The notes under the pieces are model-generated. The model was not told where the DNA came from. It made no database searches and saw only the letters and a program-made list of their open reading frames with translations. A program made the position numbers and the translations under genes. This document shows positions 26,894-34,683 of a stretch of DNA of 64,000 nt, one piece after another. Within the stretch, counting starts at the first letter, position 1; every line of letters starts with the position of its first letter. This DNA comes from Candidatus Chloroploca asiatica. GTDB lineage: Bacteria; Chloroflexota; Chloroflexia; Chloroflexales; Chloroflexaceae. The stretch is taken from contig NZ_LYXE01000083.1 in NCBI RefSeq assembly GCF_002532075.1, forward strand, positions 1 to 64,000. The letters are read 5' to 3'.

Positions 26894-28354
26894 TTAAAAT
26901 GAGCCAAACATGCTGCCAAGTACTAATAAGACCAGCAGCGCGATCAACGGCATGACAATCGCAGCCATAAAGAGATCAAAATAGGCTTCACGGTGGGTCA
27001 GGCCACTGATCGCGAGCAGCGTGATCACCGCCCCGCTGTGCGGTAACGAGTCGATGCTCCCCGCGGCCACAACGGTGACGCGGTGCATCAGGTCAAGCGA
27101 GATGTTCGCCGCTTCCGCTTGTTCAATGAAGGTGCTGCCCAGTGTCTCCAGCACAATGCTCATCCCGCCCGAGGCCGAGCCGGTTAGGCCAGCCAGTAGC
27201 CCGACGGAGAGGGCGAGTGAAACGAGGGGATTGTCGCCTCCCAGTTGCAAAACGGCATCGCGGATCAAGAGAAAGGCCGGCAAGGCGGCGATGACTGCTC
27301 CAAAGCCAACTTGCGAGGCGGTGTTGAAGATGGGCAAGACTGAAGCGGCGGCACCCTGATCCAGGCTTCCATTCAGGTTGGTAAAGCGACGGTAGTTGAG
27401 CCCGATCAATAGTAGGATCGCGACCGTCAGGGCGATGATGACTGCCCAGAGCCCGCCCACAGCAGCAAGGCTGGTGCTCCCAAATAGGGGCAGTTCCAGG
27501 TAACTGGTATCCAGGCGCGGCAAGACGAGACTCACCAGGACGAGGTTGACCACGATCACCACGACGAGTGGCGCAAGCGCGATGGCAAAGGAAGGCAATC
27601 GTTCCTCCTTCTCGTCAGCGCGTCCCTCGCCAAGCTCATTAATGTCAAATCCGCGCCCAAGCGCCTGTTCGCGCAACTCCGGGGTGCGCTGCAACGCAAC
27701 CTCAGGCGCTTCGCCATACCCCTCGTTGGCCGCATGAGCCTGGGCTACCCGCCAGTTGAGCCATACGAGACTCAGCCCAAGCATGATCGCTCCGGTAATG
27801 ATCCCCAGTCCTGGTGCGGCAAAGAGGGTCGTACCAAAAAAGGGCATCGGGATCGCATTCTGGATCGAAGGTGTGCCAGGGAGGGCCGTCATCGTGAAGG
27901 TGAAGGCCCCGACCGCAATCGTGGCCGGGATCAGCCGCTTGGGAATGTTGCCCTCGCGAAAGAGTTGCACCGCCAGTGGATAGACTGCAAATGCGACGAC
28001 AAAGAGTGAAACACCACCATAGGTCAGAATGGCACACGCCAGAATGACGGCCAGTACCGCGCGTTGACTCCCAAGCCGTGCGACGATTTTGCGTGAGAGG
28101 GCCTGGGCCGCCCCGCTATCCTCCATTAGTTTGCCAAAGATCGCCCCCAGCATAAAGAGGGGGAAATACTGGATGATAAACGAGCCAAGCGCGGGCATAA
28201 AGATCTGCGTATAGCTCGCCATCAACGGCATGTCGCCCGCAAAGATGACCGCAATCAGCGCTGTAAGGGGTGAAATGATCAAAATGCTAAAGCCACGATA
28301 GGCCAGGGCAATCAACAACCCAAGTGCAATGATGACGCCGAGAATACCAAGCAT
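26894..28354 (-). CDS. GntP-family permease
   Basis: A 486-residue protein with around 12 to 14 TM segments. The N-terminus matches GntP/DsdX/CitMHS-like transporters (VIIALGLLIALAYRGFSILI, FPLFMLGAIFGKLMEDSGAA). TYGGVSLFVVAFAVYPLAV and TGSASGGMSIVLETLGS are the two inverted re-entrant regions that line the substrate path. GntP members import gluconate, serine or related hydroxy acids with protons. A longer cytoplasmic loop with charged residues (NELGEGRADEKEERLP) sits in the middle. There is no catabolic gene beside it, so the substrate is open. It ends convergently with the UbiA gene. Confidence 0.88.
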   Translation of the reverse strand: MLGILGVIIALGLLIALAYRGFSILIISPLTALIAVIFAGDMPLMASYTQIFMPALGSFIIQYFPLFMLGAIFGKLMEDSGAAQALSRKIVARLGSQRAVLAVILACAILTYGGVSLFVVAFAVYPLAVQLFREGNIPKRLIPATIAVGAFTFTMTALPGTPSIQNAIPMPFFGTTLFAAPGLGIITGAIMLGLSLVWLNWRVAQAHAANEGYGEAPEVALQRTPELREQALGRGFDINELGEGRADEKEERLPSFAIALAPLVVVIVVNLVLVSLVLPRLDTSYLELPLFGSTSLAAVGGLWAVIIALTVAILLLIGLNYRRFTNLNGSLDQGAAASVLPIFNTASQVGFGAVIAALPAFLLIRDAVLQLGGDNPLVSLALSVGLLAGLTGSASGGMSIVLETLGSTFIEQAEAANISLDLMHRVTVVAAGSIDSLPHSGAVITLLAISGLTHREAYFDLFMAAIVMPLIALLVLLVLGSMFGSF

Positions 28355-28403
28355 CTGCGTACTCCTTCATGTGTGCTTGCTCAAGCCCGCAGTATAGCAC
28401 CGC

Positions 28404-28431
28404 TTGTCAACTGCCAAAAATCGGCTATAGT
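28404..28431 (+). promoter_or_regulatory. Promoter placing the start of transcription at the ATG
   Basis: TTGTCA (28404-28409) and TATAGT (28426-28431) are separated by 16 bases. Only six bases lie between the -10 box and the ATG at 28438, so transcription would begin at or next to the start codon. No ribosome site is present, which fits a leaderless mRNA. Confidence 0.6.
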
Positions 28432-28437
28432 AGTGTC

Positions 28438-29397
28438 ATGAATGTGCTTATTACTGGCATCAATGGCTTTGTAGGCAGCTATCTGGCTGAATACTTGCTC
28501 GCCCAGGGCAAGGTGCAGATCTGGGGGGTGACCCGTGCGCCCGGTCGCCTGCCGCCCTTTCTCGCTGGGCAGGTCCACGAGATCCATGCCGACCTCACTG
28601 ATGCTGCGGCGACCCTTCGGGCCGTTGAACAGGCCGCGCCTGCGGTGATCTATCATCTCGCCGGCCAGCCTTTTGTGCCTGAGTCGTTCCGCGATCCTGC
28701 CGCGACCCTTCAGACCAATACCCTTGGTGCGTTGCATATCTTTCTGGCCCTGATCGCGCTCCAAGCTTCGCCCCGTGTACTGGTGGTCGGTACCAATGAA
28801 GAATATGGCTTCATTACTCAGGCTGATCTGCCTCTGACCGAGCAGACACCTCTGCGCCCGACCAATCCGTATGGCGTCAGCAAAGCAGCCCAGGGCCTGC
28901 TGGCTTATCAGTATCATCTGAGTCACGGCCTCGATACAATCAGGCTGCGTCCGTTTACCCATATCGGCCCGCGCCAGAACGAGCGTTTTGTCACGGCTGC
29001 CTTTGCGCGCCAGATTGCCCGCATTGAGCACGGCCTTCAACCTGCGACGCTCCAGGTGGGCAATCTCAGCGCCCGTCGTGATTTCACTGATGTCCGTGAC
29101 GTTGTCCGTGCGTATGCGCTCGCTGCTGAAAATGGTGAGGCCGGGGCCGTTTATAATGTGGCTTCGGGTCAGGCCGTCATGATCCGCGACCTGCTCGATA
29201 TGTTGCTCGAAGCCAGTGGCATTGAGATCGAAGTGTGTCAAAATTCCGAGCTAATGCGCCCGATCGATATTCCTCTGGTCGTTGGTGATGCCTCCCGTTT
29301 GCACGAGGCGACAGGTTGGCAACCTCAGATCCCTTTGCGCCAGACCCTCGGTGATATTCTTGACTTCTGGCGTGCTCAGGTCGTGGCGTCATTATGA
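28438..29397 (+). CDS. GDP-mannose 4,6-dehydratase / GDP-4-keto-6-deoxymannose reductase-like enzyme
   Basis: A 319-residue extended SDR enzyme. GINGFVGSYLAEYLL is the NAD(P)-binding GxxGxxG. The catalytic set is GTNEEYG and the YGVSK of the YxxxK pair. GPRQNERFVTAAFARQIARI, VGNLSARRDFTDVRDVVRAY and the late RPIDIPLVVGDASRLHEATGW match the GMD/RMD branch acting on GDP-mannose or its 4-keto product. I start it at 28438, not 28369, since the Rossmann strand begins there and the promoter abuts it. Together with the nucleotidyltransferase 130 bp downstream it could make GDP-6-deoxy sugars, or the 4-keto intermediate used by the DegT aminotransferase at 9878-11068. Confidence 0.83.
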   Translation: MNVLITGINGFVGSYLAEYLLAQGKVQIWGVTRAPGRLPPFLAGQVHEIHADLTDAAATLRAVEQAAPAVIYHLAGQPFVPESFRDPAATLQTNTLGALHIFLALIALQASPRVLVVGTNEEYGFITQADLPLTEQTPLRPTNPYGVSKAAQGLLAYQYHLSHGLDTIRLRPFTHIGPRQNERFVTAAFARQIARIEHGLQPATLQVGNLSARRDFTDVRDVVRAYALAAENGEAGAVYNVASGQAVMIRDLLDMLLEASGIEIEVCQNSELMRPIDIPLVVGDASRLHEATGWQPQIPLRQTLGDILDFWRAQVVASL

Positions 29398-29527
29398 CCC
29401 ATGGCTACCCTCAGATATGCCTCAACAAGGTGTACCCTTGGCATAATCGTACCTTTACTTCGTTTTATTGTTATGTACGTCGGTTCTCTCAGCCCGCATT
29501 AGTCTGCAATGACGCTAAGGAGCACAT

Positions 29528-30640
29528 ATGAAAGCCGTCATCCTCGTTGGTGGTCTTGGCACTCGTCTGCGACCCTTGACCTGCAATACGCCTAAACCGA
29601 TGATCCCGCTCGTGAATCAGCCCTTTATTGAGTGGATGCTCCTGCGTCTGCGTGACCAGGGCATTTCTGAAGTCGTTCTGGCCGTGCAGTATCTGGCCGA
29701 ACGCTTTCGGCATGCCTTTGGTGATGGCTCGCGTCTTGAGATGAAACTGCATATTGTCGAGGAACCCGAACCCCGTGGTACGGCAGGGGCCGTGAAAAAT
29801 GTTGAACATCTGCTCGATGGGCCAACTTTTATCTTCAATGGTGATGTGATGACCGATCTTGATCTGCGGGCGATGCTCGCCTACCATCAAGAAAAGCAGA
29901 GCAAGGTGACAATTGCACTGACACCAGTTGAAGATCCGACCCAGTTTGGCCTGGTGGAGACCGAGCGCGATGATCGGGTCAAGCGTTTTCTCGAGAAGCC
30001 GCGGGTTGAAGATATTACCACCAATTTGATCAATGCCGGTACCTATGTGATCGATCCCGAGGTGCTGCGCTATGTGCCACCCAATCAGTTCTATATGTTT
30101 GAGCGTGGCCTCTTCCCCGTCATCATGCAGATCGGCGATCCAATGTATGGCTATTCAACGCGCGCCTACTGGACGGATATTGGCAAACCGCAGACCTATA
30201 TTGATGTTCACCATGATATTCTCATTGGCAAAGTCAAGTATGATTTTCGTGGCGAGCAGATTGCCGATCGTGTCTGGGTCGAAGGTGATGCGACGATCCA
30301 TCCGTCCGCGCAGATGGTTGGCCCCGTGGTCATCGGCAATGGCACGGTGATCGGGCGCGGCGCACGCATTATTGGCCCGACCGTTATCGGGCCTGGCTGC
30401 CAATTAGGCACTGATGTCTCGCTCGAAGGGGCGATTCTCTGGGAGAAGAACATCCTCGAAGAGGGGGTCACGATTCGCAATAGTGTGCTGGGGGCCAACA
30501 ATACTATTGGGGCCAAAACCTACCTCACCGATGGGGCCATCATAGGTGACGATTGCTCGTTTGGGGCCGAAAATCGCCTCGAGCGCGGCATTCGCATCTG
30601 GCCTGGTACCATCCTTGGTGATAAAGCGATCTCTTTTTAA
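29528..30640 (+). CDS. Mannose-1-phosphate guanylyltransferase-like NDP-sugar pyrophosphorylase
   Basis: A 370-residue protein with a nucleotidyltransferase domain in residues 1-235 and a left-handed beta-helix from about 250. MKAVILVGGLGTRLRPLT and PKPMIPLVNQP are the nucleotide-binding signature. FNGDVMTDLDL supplies a metal-binding Asp and FLEKPR the sugar-phosphate loop. The hexapeptide region (VVIGNGTVIGRGARIIGPTV) fits the GMPPB/RmlA-long class. AAGGAG ends five bases before the ATG. It makes an NDP-sugar, most likely GDP-mannose given the adjacent GMD-like gene, but thymidylyl- and uridylyl-transferases share these motifs. Confidence 0.85.
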   Translation: MKAVILVGGLGTRLRPLTCNTPKPMIPLVNQPFIEWMLLRLRDQGISEVVLAVQYLAERFRHAFGDGSRLEMKLHIVEEPEPRGTAGAVKNVEHLLDGPTFIFNGDVMTDLDLRAMLAYHQEKQSKVTIALTPVEDPTQFGLVETERDDRVKRFLEKPRVEDITTNLINAGTYVIDPEVLRYVPPNQFYMFERGLFPVIMQIGDPMYGYSTRAYWTDIGKPQTYIDVHHDILIGKVKYDFRGEQIADRVWVEGDATIHPSAQMVGPVVIGNGTVIGRGARIIGPTVIGPGCQLGTDVSLEGAILWEKNILEEGVTIRNSVLGANNTIGAKTYLTDGAIIGDDCSFGAENRLERGIRIWPGTILGDKAISF

Positions 30641-30701
30641 TTCTAAATATGTTCTAACACAAAGGCGCAGAGCGCATAAAGTAAAAATACTTCTTGCTCC
30701 C

Positions 30702-30732
30702 TCTGCGTCTCTGCGCCTCTGCGCCTCTGCGT
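30702..30732. repeat. Short tandem repeat, 8-base unit TCTGCGCC
   Basis: Four near-identical units run in a row between convergent genes, with an opposite-strand relative (GGCGCAGAGCGC) about 35 bases before. It can form a hairpin and may help end transcripts of the nucleotidyltransferase gene. Similar words occur at 58828-58855. Confidence 0.65.
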
Positions 30733-30759
30733 TAAAACCCCCGCGCCTCTACGCACACG

Positions 30760-31383
30760 CTAACGCTTGCCAATCGTGCGCTCGATCTTCTCACTCAACC
30801 GGCGATCAGCCTCCGAGAGGCTTGGTGCCTCGGCGACCGACGTCTTGCGTGCCGCCTGATGCTCAAGCCCATTGCGGATCAGTTGCACGAGAATGAAGAG
30901 GATTGTGCTCGCGACCAAGCCCAGCACAAACCAGGGCAACCCGCGGACCAGAAAATCAGCCGGAGCCGCGTCAGCAATCAGTTGGGTCGCGCTGGCCCCC
31001 CAGATCTGTTCGGCATAGCGCAGCAGGTAGCCAAGCAGCAACCCACCATTCACAACGCCGAGTACGACCCCAAAGAGACGGCTGAACAGGCTCACTGATT
31101 GCACCCGTGTCCGCCTGGGACGCAGCAAGTTGCTGCCTCCATAGCCAATCACCCCCGTAATGGTGAGAAACCCCAGCGTAATCAGCAAAAAGAGGGGCCA
31201 TTCAGTCTGGGTGGCTTGAAAGGTTGCGCTAAACCATTCACCGAGTTGCACATGCCACAGGTCAAAGACAATTGCGGCCAGCAATGTCCCCACCAGAGTG
31301 GGCATCGTTCGCCGGATTCCCTGCAACCCACCAATGATCCCGGTCAGAGCCAACAACACCAAAACTGTTATGCTCAGAGCCAT
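30760..31383 (-). CDS. CvpA-like membrane protein
   Basis: A 207-residue protein with four TM segments: LALTGIIGGLQGIRRTMPTL, LFLLITLGFLTITGVIGYG, LFGVVLGVVNGGLLLGYLL and VLGLVASTILFILVQLI. A charged C-terminal tail (SLSEADRRLSEKIERTIGK) follows. GxxGGxxxGxxR in TM1 and the RxxGxxxGxxNG turn (RLFGVVLGVVNGG) are the CvpA/colicin V production protein pattern. CvpA is an inner-membrane protein linked to envelope homeostasis with no known enzyme activity. It stands alone here, divergent from the GAPDH gene. Confidence 0.7.
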   Translation of the reverse strand: MALSITVLVLLALTGIIGGLQGIRRTMPTLVGTLLAAIVFDLWHVQLGEWFSATFQATQTEWPLFLLITLGFLTITGVIGYGGSNLLRPRRTRVQSVSLFSRLFGVVLGVVNGGLLLGYLLRYAEQIWGASATQLIADAAPADFLVRGLPWFVLGLVASTILFILVQLIRNGLEHQAARKTSVAEAPSLSEADRRLSEKIERTIGKR

Positions 31384-31512
31384 GGGGTGCTCCTTAACCT
31401 GATAATTACTACCAATTATAGCATATTTTTTACGCTAGAGATAAACACGGATGCGCTCCTATCCAGGGGCCGTAGGCCCCCAAATCGCGCACCAGCGGCT
31501 TCACTTCATGCG

Positions 31513-31551
31513 TATGTGAACCCGGCCTGCACACCGGGCCGGGTTCACATA
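31513..31551. repeat. Perfect 15-bp inverted repeat
   Basis: Arms TATGTGAACCCGGCC (31513-31527) and its exact reverse complement (31537-31551) flank a 9-base loop. It lies about 40 bases upstream of the GAPDH -10 box. No T-run follows, so it may be a protein site or a mobile REP copy rather than a terminator. Confidence 0.8.
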
Positions 31552-31589
31552 GGAAAAACCAAAACTCCCTGATCTCAGCCCATAAAGCA

Positions 31590-31598
31590 TGCTATAAT
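31590..31598 (+). promoter_or_regulatory. Extended -10 promoter of the GAPDH gene
   Basis: TGCTATAAT is a perfect extended -10. No -35 box is recognisable at 16-18 bases. The transcript would start near 31605 and carry a 105-base leader with AAGGAGG (31695-31701) before the ATG. The same nine bases precede three other genes in the window. Confidence 0.65.
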
Positions 31599-31709
31599 AG
31601 CCCCTATGCCTGATCCATCACTGATTGTCAAGGTAGACAGCTACAAAAAGAGTGGCATCAGTTGGAGGAAAGGCACTGAATAACCGCGAATGGGAAGGAG
31701 GCTCTCTCC

Positions 31710-32735
31710 ATGGTGCGTATCGCGATCAATGGCTTCGGCCGGATCGGTCGGCAGAGCTTCAAAGCAATGCTGGAAAATCATCCCGACGAGTTCGAGATCG
31801 TCGCGATCAATGATTTGACCGACAACGAGACCCTTGCACATCTGCTTCGTTACGACTCGACCTATGGCCCGTTTGATGGCGAGGTGACAGTGACCGAAGA
31901 TCAACTCATCGTGGAGTATGACGATACTCGCTATGAGATTGCAACGCTCGCCGAGCGTGACCCTGCTGCCCTCCCCTGGGCCAAGATGGGTGTTGATATT
32001 GTCATCGAGTCAACTGGGCGCTTTACCGAAGCCGAAAAGGCCAAAGCCCACCTCGACGCAGGGGCCAAAAAGGTGATTATCACCGCGCCTGCCAAGGGTG
32101 AGGATATTACGATCTGTCTGGGCGTCAATGAAACATCATACGACCACGACAACCATCATATCATTTCTAATGCTTCTTGTACGACCAACTGTCTTGCCCC
32201 GGTAGCCAAGGTACTCAATGATCGGTTTGGCATTCAGCGTGGTTTGATGACCACGATCCATGCCTATACGATGGATCAGAACCTGCAGGATAATGTCCAT
32301 AAGGATCTGCGCCGTGCCCGTGCTGCCGCCGTTAATATGGTGCCCACCACCACTGGTGCCGCCAAGGCTGTTGCGCTGGTCATCCCCGAGCTCAAGGGCA
32401 AGTTCCACGGCTATGCGATCCGTGTGCCTACGGCGACCGTTTCGGTGGTCGACTTTGCCGTGATGCTCAATCGCCCGACGAGCGTTGAAGAGATCAATGC
32501 CGCCTTCCGTGAGGCCGCCGAGAGCGAAGAGCTCGAAGGCATTCTTGGCGTCAGCGATCAAGAGCTTGTCAGTAGCGACTTTATCGGTACGACCTTCAGT
32601 ACCGTGGTTGACTTGCCCCTTACCCATAATATGGGCGATGATTTCTTCAAGGTCATCTGCTGGTATGATAACGAGTGGGGCTACTCGGTGCGCATTGCCA
32701 ACCTGACGGCCTATATTGCCGATCACTTCGCCTAA
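31710..32735 (+). CDS. gap: Type I glyceraldehyde-3-phosphate dehydrogenase
   Basis: A 341-residue, full-length enzyme. It oxidises glyceraldehyde 3-phosphate with NAD(P) and phosphate in glycolysis, or works in reverse in gluconeogenesis and carbon fixation. [20 protein letters not shown] is the dinucleotide-binding motif, with NDLTD after the second strand. The active site [17 protein letters not shown] carries the catalytic Cys, and the partner His is in [10 protein letters not shown]. The C-terminus has [11 protein letters not shown]. The start is fixed by AAGGAGG eight bases before the ATG. It is monocistronic, with a strong terminator just downstream. Confidence 0.97.
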   Translation: MVRIAINGFGRIGRQSFKAMLENHPDEFEIVAINDLTDNETLAHLLRYDSTYGPFDGEVTVTEDQLIVEYDDTRYEIATLAERDPAALPWAKMGVDIVIESTGRFTEAEKAKAHLDAGAKKVIITAPAKGEDITICLGVNETSYDHDNHHIISNASCTTNCLAPVAKVLNDRFGIQRGLMTTIHAYTMDQNLQDNVHKDLRRARAAAVNMVPTTTGAAKAVALVIPELKGKFHGYAIRVPTATVSVVDFAVMLNRPTSVEEINAAFREAAESEELEGILGVSDQELVSSDFIGTTFSTVVDLPLTHNMGDDFFKVICWYDNEWGYSVRIANLTAYIADHFA

Positions 32736-32756
32736 ACGAGCTTTGTCGGCATAGCG

Positions 32757-32784
32757 AAAACTGCCAGCAAGGCTGGCAGTTTTT
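32757..32784 (+). terminator. Intrinsic terminator after GAPDH
   Basis: CTGCCAGC (32761-32768), loop AAG, GCTGGCAG (32772-32779), then TTTTT. The A-run before the stem extends the pairing, so the hairpin could also stop transcripts arriving from the minus strand. Confidence 0.9.
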
Positions 32785-32789
32785 GTTGT

Positions 32790-33176
32790 TTAAGGCAGCA
32801 GTGTCCAGCGGTAAAATGATGGGTGCCCCGCTAGTTCATTGGGCATGAGCGATGCCTCTAACAGGGTGACTTCGGCGCGACAGTGTGGACAGTACTCGAG
32901 ATGCTGTCTGATGACACTCGCTTCTTCTGGCTCAAGCAACCCTTGACAGTAGTCAACAAGCATCTCGGTTGAAGGGCACTCGAGTCGGTAGAGCCGCTGG
33001 CGTAAGAGGGTTTGCATCCTGCGCAAGCGTGTGACCCACTGGCTACAGTGCGGACATGTGCGTACGTGGGCGAGCGTCGCTTCGTCTGCTTCCCCGTCAG
33101 CTACCGCAAGCAGGTCGATCCCGCTCAGCGCTGGCGAGTCGATGCAGCTTTCGTTCCCATACTCCTCAATGCTCAT
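32790..33176 (-). CDS. Zinc-finger (zf-HC2) anti-sigma-like protein with two finger motifs
   Basis: A 128-residue protein with two copies of the anti-sigma zinc motif: HVRTCPHCSQW near residue 40 and HLEYCPHCRAEV near 90. Each is the HxxxCxxC part of a ZAS/zf-HC2 domain. No TM helix is seen, so the protein is soluble, unlike most such anti-sigma factors. It lies 87 bp downstream of the sigma-like gene at 33264-34055 in the same direction, and should bind and restrain that sigma factor. Loss of zinc or oxidation of the cysteines could release it, as for RsrA (inference by family). Confidence 0.72.
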   Translation of the reverse strand: MSIEEYGNESCIDSPALSGIDLLAVADGEADEATLAHVRTCPHCSQWVTRLRRMQTLLRQRLYRLECPSTEMLVDYCQGLLEPEEASVIRQHLEYCPHCRAEVTLLEASLMPNELAGHPSFYRWTLLP

Positions 33177-33263
33177 ACCTCTGCGCTCCTGGCATTCATG
33201 GCCGGTCTTGCCATCTGTCCTGCATGGTATGAAACGTAACTTGAACCTGGATTTTACCGATTT

Positions 33264-34055
33264 TCACTCGCTGATGAGTTGACGTAGTTGCTGGTTGCGA
33301 CTCAAGCGACCTAGCACATTGCGCTTGACGTTGTAGACGTCGTTGACCGAGTTGAAGAGCTCACCGTGTTGTCCGTAGATTGCTCGTGGGGTAAGACCGA
33401 GCACGAAGGAGCTATAGATGACAATGCGTTCGACGTTGCTCTGCAGTTGCTCGTCAATGAAACGCCAGAATTCCTGTCGGTCAACGCGATTGACGGCCTC
33501 TTCATCAGGTGCCGTCCGGTTTTCGTGATGGTAGATCAGGGTCTCTTCGGGCAGCATCTCTGACCAGGATTGAGCGCGCACGCTATCAATGACGACGCTC
33601 GTCGCACAGAGTTGCAGGTATTGCAGCAGGGCGGCCAGGGTGGGAAATGAGGGAAAGCGCTCGGGCCCAATTGCCCGCCAGAATTTGGTAAAGGCACCGA
33701 CGACAAAATATTCGCTGCTCTCGCCACTGCTGACAAAGGCTCCACTCCGTCGAATCCATCCTTCAACAAGCGCGCTATAGTGCTGATATAACTGTGCCCA
33801 GGCTTGTTCGTCACGCTCAACCAACGCTCGCCGGAAGAGTTCGTAGCTGTACCATGTATTGTGGGTTTGACCCCGATAGAAACGTTCGCTTTCGGTTGCA
33901 CAGCAGCGAACGAGCGTCATCAAGTCCATCTCGGCTAGCAAGGTTGCATCAACCACCGATGGGGTGTCGTGCGGGTGACGCTGCTTTGATGGGGGGCGGG
34001 GGATGGCACTAGTAGCTTTTGGGTGAGCGCACCTCTCGATCGTCTGCGTAATCAT
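33264..34055 (-). CDS. Divergent sigma-70-like (ECF-type) sigma factor
   Basis: About 263 residues from the ATG at 34055, which has AGGAG six bases before it. The region 2-like part is LFRRALVERDEQAWAQLYQH then VVGAFTKFWRAI, and the region 4-like part is FVLGLTPRAIYGQHGELF followed by SVNDVYNVKRNVLGRL. The N-terminus of about 60 residues is an extra, disordered-looking segment, and region 4 lacks the plain ECF helix-turn-helix consensus. The double zinc-finger gene follows, so the two form a sigma/anti-sigma pair. The target promoters are unknown. This type of long, divergent sigma is known from Chloroflexota genomes (recollection, not checked). Confidence 0.65.
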   Translation of the reverse strand: MITQTIERCAHPKATSAIPRPPSKQRHPHDTPSVVDATLLAEMDLMTLVRCCATESERFYRGQTHNTWYSYELFRRALVERDEQAWAQLYQHYSALVEGWIRRSGAFVSSGESSEYFVVGAFTKFWRAIGPERFPSFPTLAALLQYLQLCATSVVIDSVRAQSWSEMLPEETLIYHHENRTAPDEEAVNRVDRQEFWRFIDEQLQSNVERIVIYSSFVLGLTPRAIYGQHGELFNSVNDVYNVKRNVLGRLSRNQQLRQLISE

Positions 34056-34452
34056 GATCTCCTCAACTCTTGCGCTGTGGCTGGCCGTAACCGCAGGGCT
34101 ATGCGCCAGCTCCATCGGCTCTATGCAAGGGGTGCCTAGAGTGGCACCATTGTCGTTCTGCTTCCGATTCTAGAGGCTTGCAGAAAGGCTGAGAAGATCG
34201 TGCGATGATCAAATGATGACAAACGCGCCCAACACAACAGTGTGTCAGACGCGTCTCATTGTTCTGTCATTCAGTAGGCTGTAACGTACGTTACACACTA
34301 ATCAGGGTGGTTTCGGTGAGGCGCAAACCCAGCCTTGCTAGCTTTGGGTCGCGCGCCGCCTGGCAGGGCGATTGCATTTTCCGTGTATGCATCCCACCAG
34401 GGCACCCGCAAGGGGCGCCCGTACACCGGGCCCCGCCCCCGTAGGGGCACCC
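34056..34452. other. Intergenic region with inverted GC-rich words
   Basis: No gene is supported. The stretch has the upstream region of the sigma-like gene and, from 34390, GC-rich inverted words. One of them (GGCACCCGCAAG, 34398-34409) is the reverse complement of the unit of the following tandem array, so a large stem can form across both. Confidence 0.55.
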
Positions 34453-34562
34453 CTTGCGGGTGCCCTTGCGGGTGCCCTTGCGGGCACCCCTTGCGGGTGC
34501 CCTTGCGGGTGCCCTTGCGGGTGCCCTTGCGGGTGCCCCTTGCGGGTGCCCTTGCGGGTGCC
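34453..34562. repeat. 12-bp tandem repeat array, unit CTTGCGGGTGCC
   Basis: Nine units lie head to tail, seven of them perfect and uninterrupted or split by one extra C; the third is a 13-base variant ending GCACCCC. Because the unit is a multiple of three and has no stop codon, all three forward frames and several reverse ones stay open. The long Gly-Ala-Pro frames over this array are therefore not evidence of a gene. Confidence 0.9.
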
Positions 34563-34683
34563 CCGTTGTTGCCGGGTGCTGCCGTTTGCGCCGCTGGTTG
34601 CATGCACATGCTGCCAAAGAGCGCGTATGTTTGTCTCCGGTTTCGAATGATGCAATCGCCCTAGCCCGCATGCTGTGAGGGCT

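Larger units (their letters stand above)
31384..31709. other. Intergenic region upstream of GAPDH: two hairpins and a promoter
   Basis: The region holds a small hairpin GGGGCC-GTA-GGCCCC (31466-31480), a 15-bp inverted repeat (31513-31551), an extended -10 box at 31590-31598 and a leader of about 100 bases. No open frame with a family signature is seen on either strand. Confidence 0.7.

Noticed and set aside
28381-29241. 286-codon open frame on the minus strand
   Set aside because: Antisense to the GMD/RMD-like gene, which has cofactor and catalytic motifs and a promoter.
34453-34562. CRISPR array
   Set aside because: Units are 12 bases, contiguous and without spacers; no cas gene in the window.
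34291-34671. Several overlapping open frames of 92-126 codons on both strands, rich in Gly, Ala, Pro and Arg
   Set aside because: They run over the 12-bp tandem array, whose unit has no stop codon in most frames; no ribosome site or family signature.
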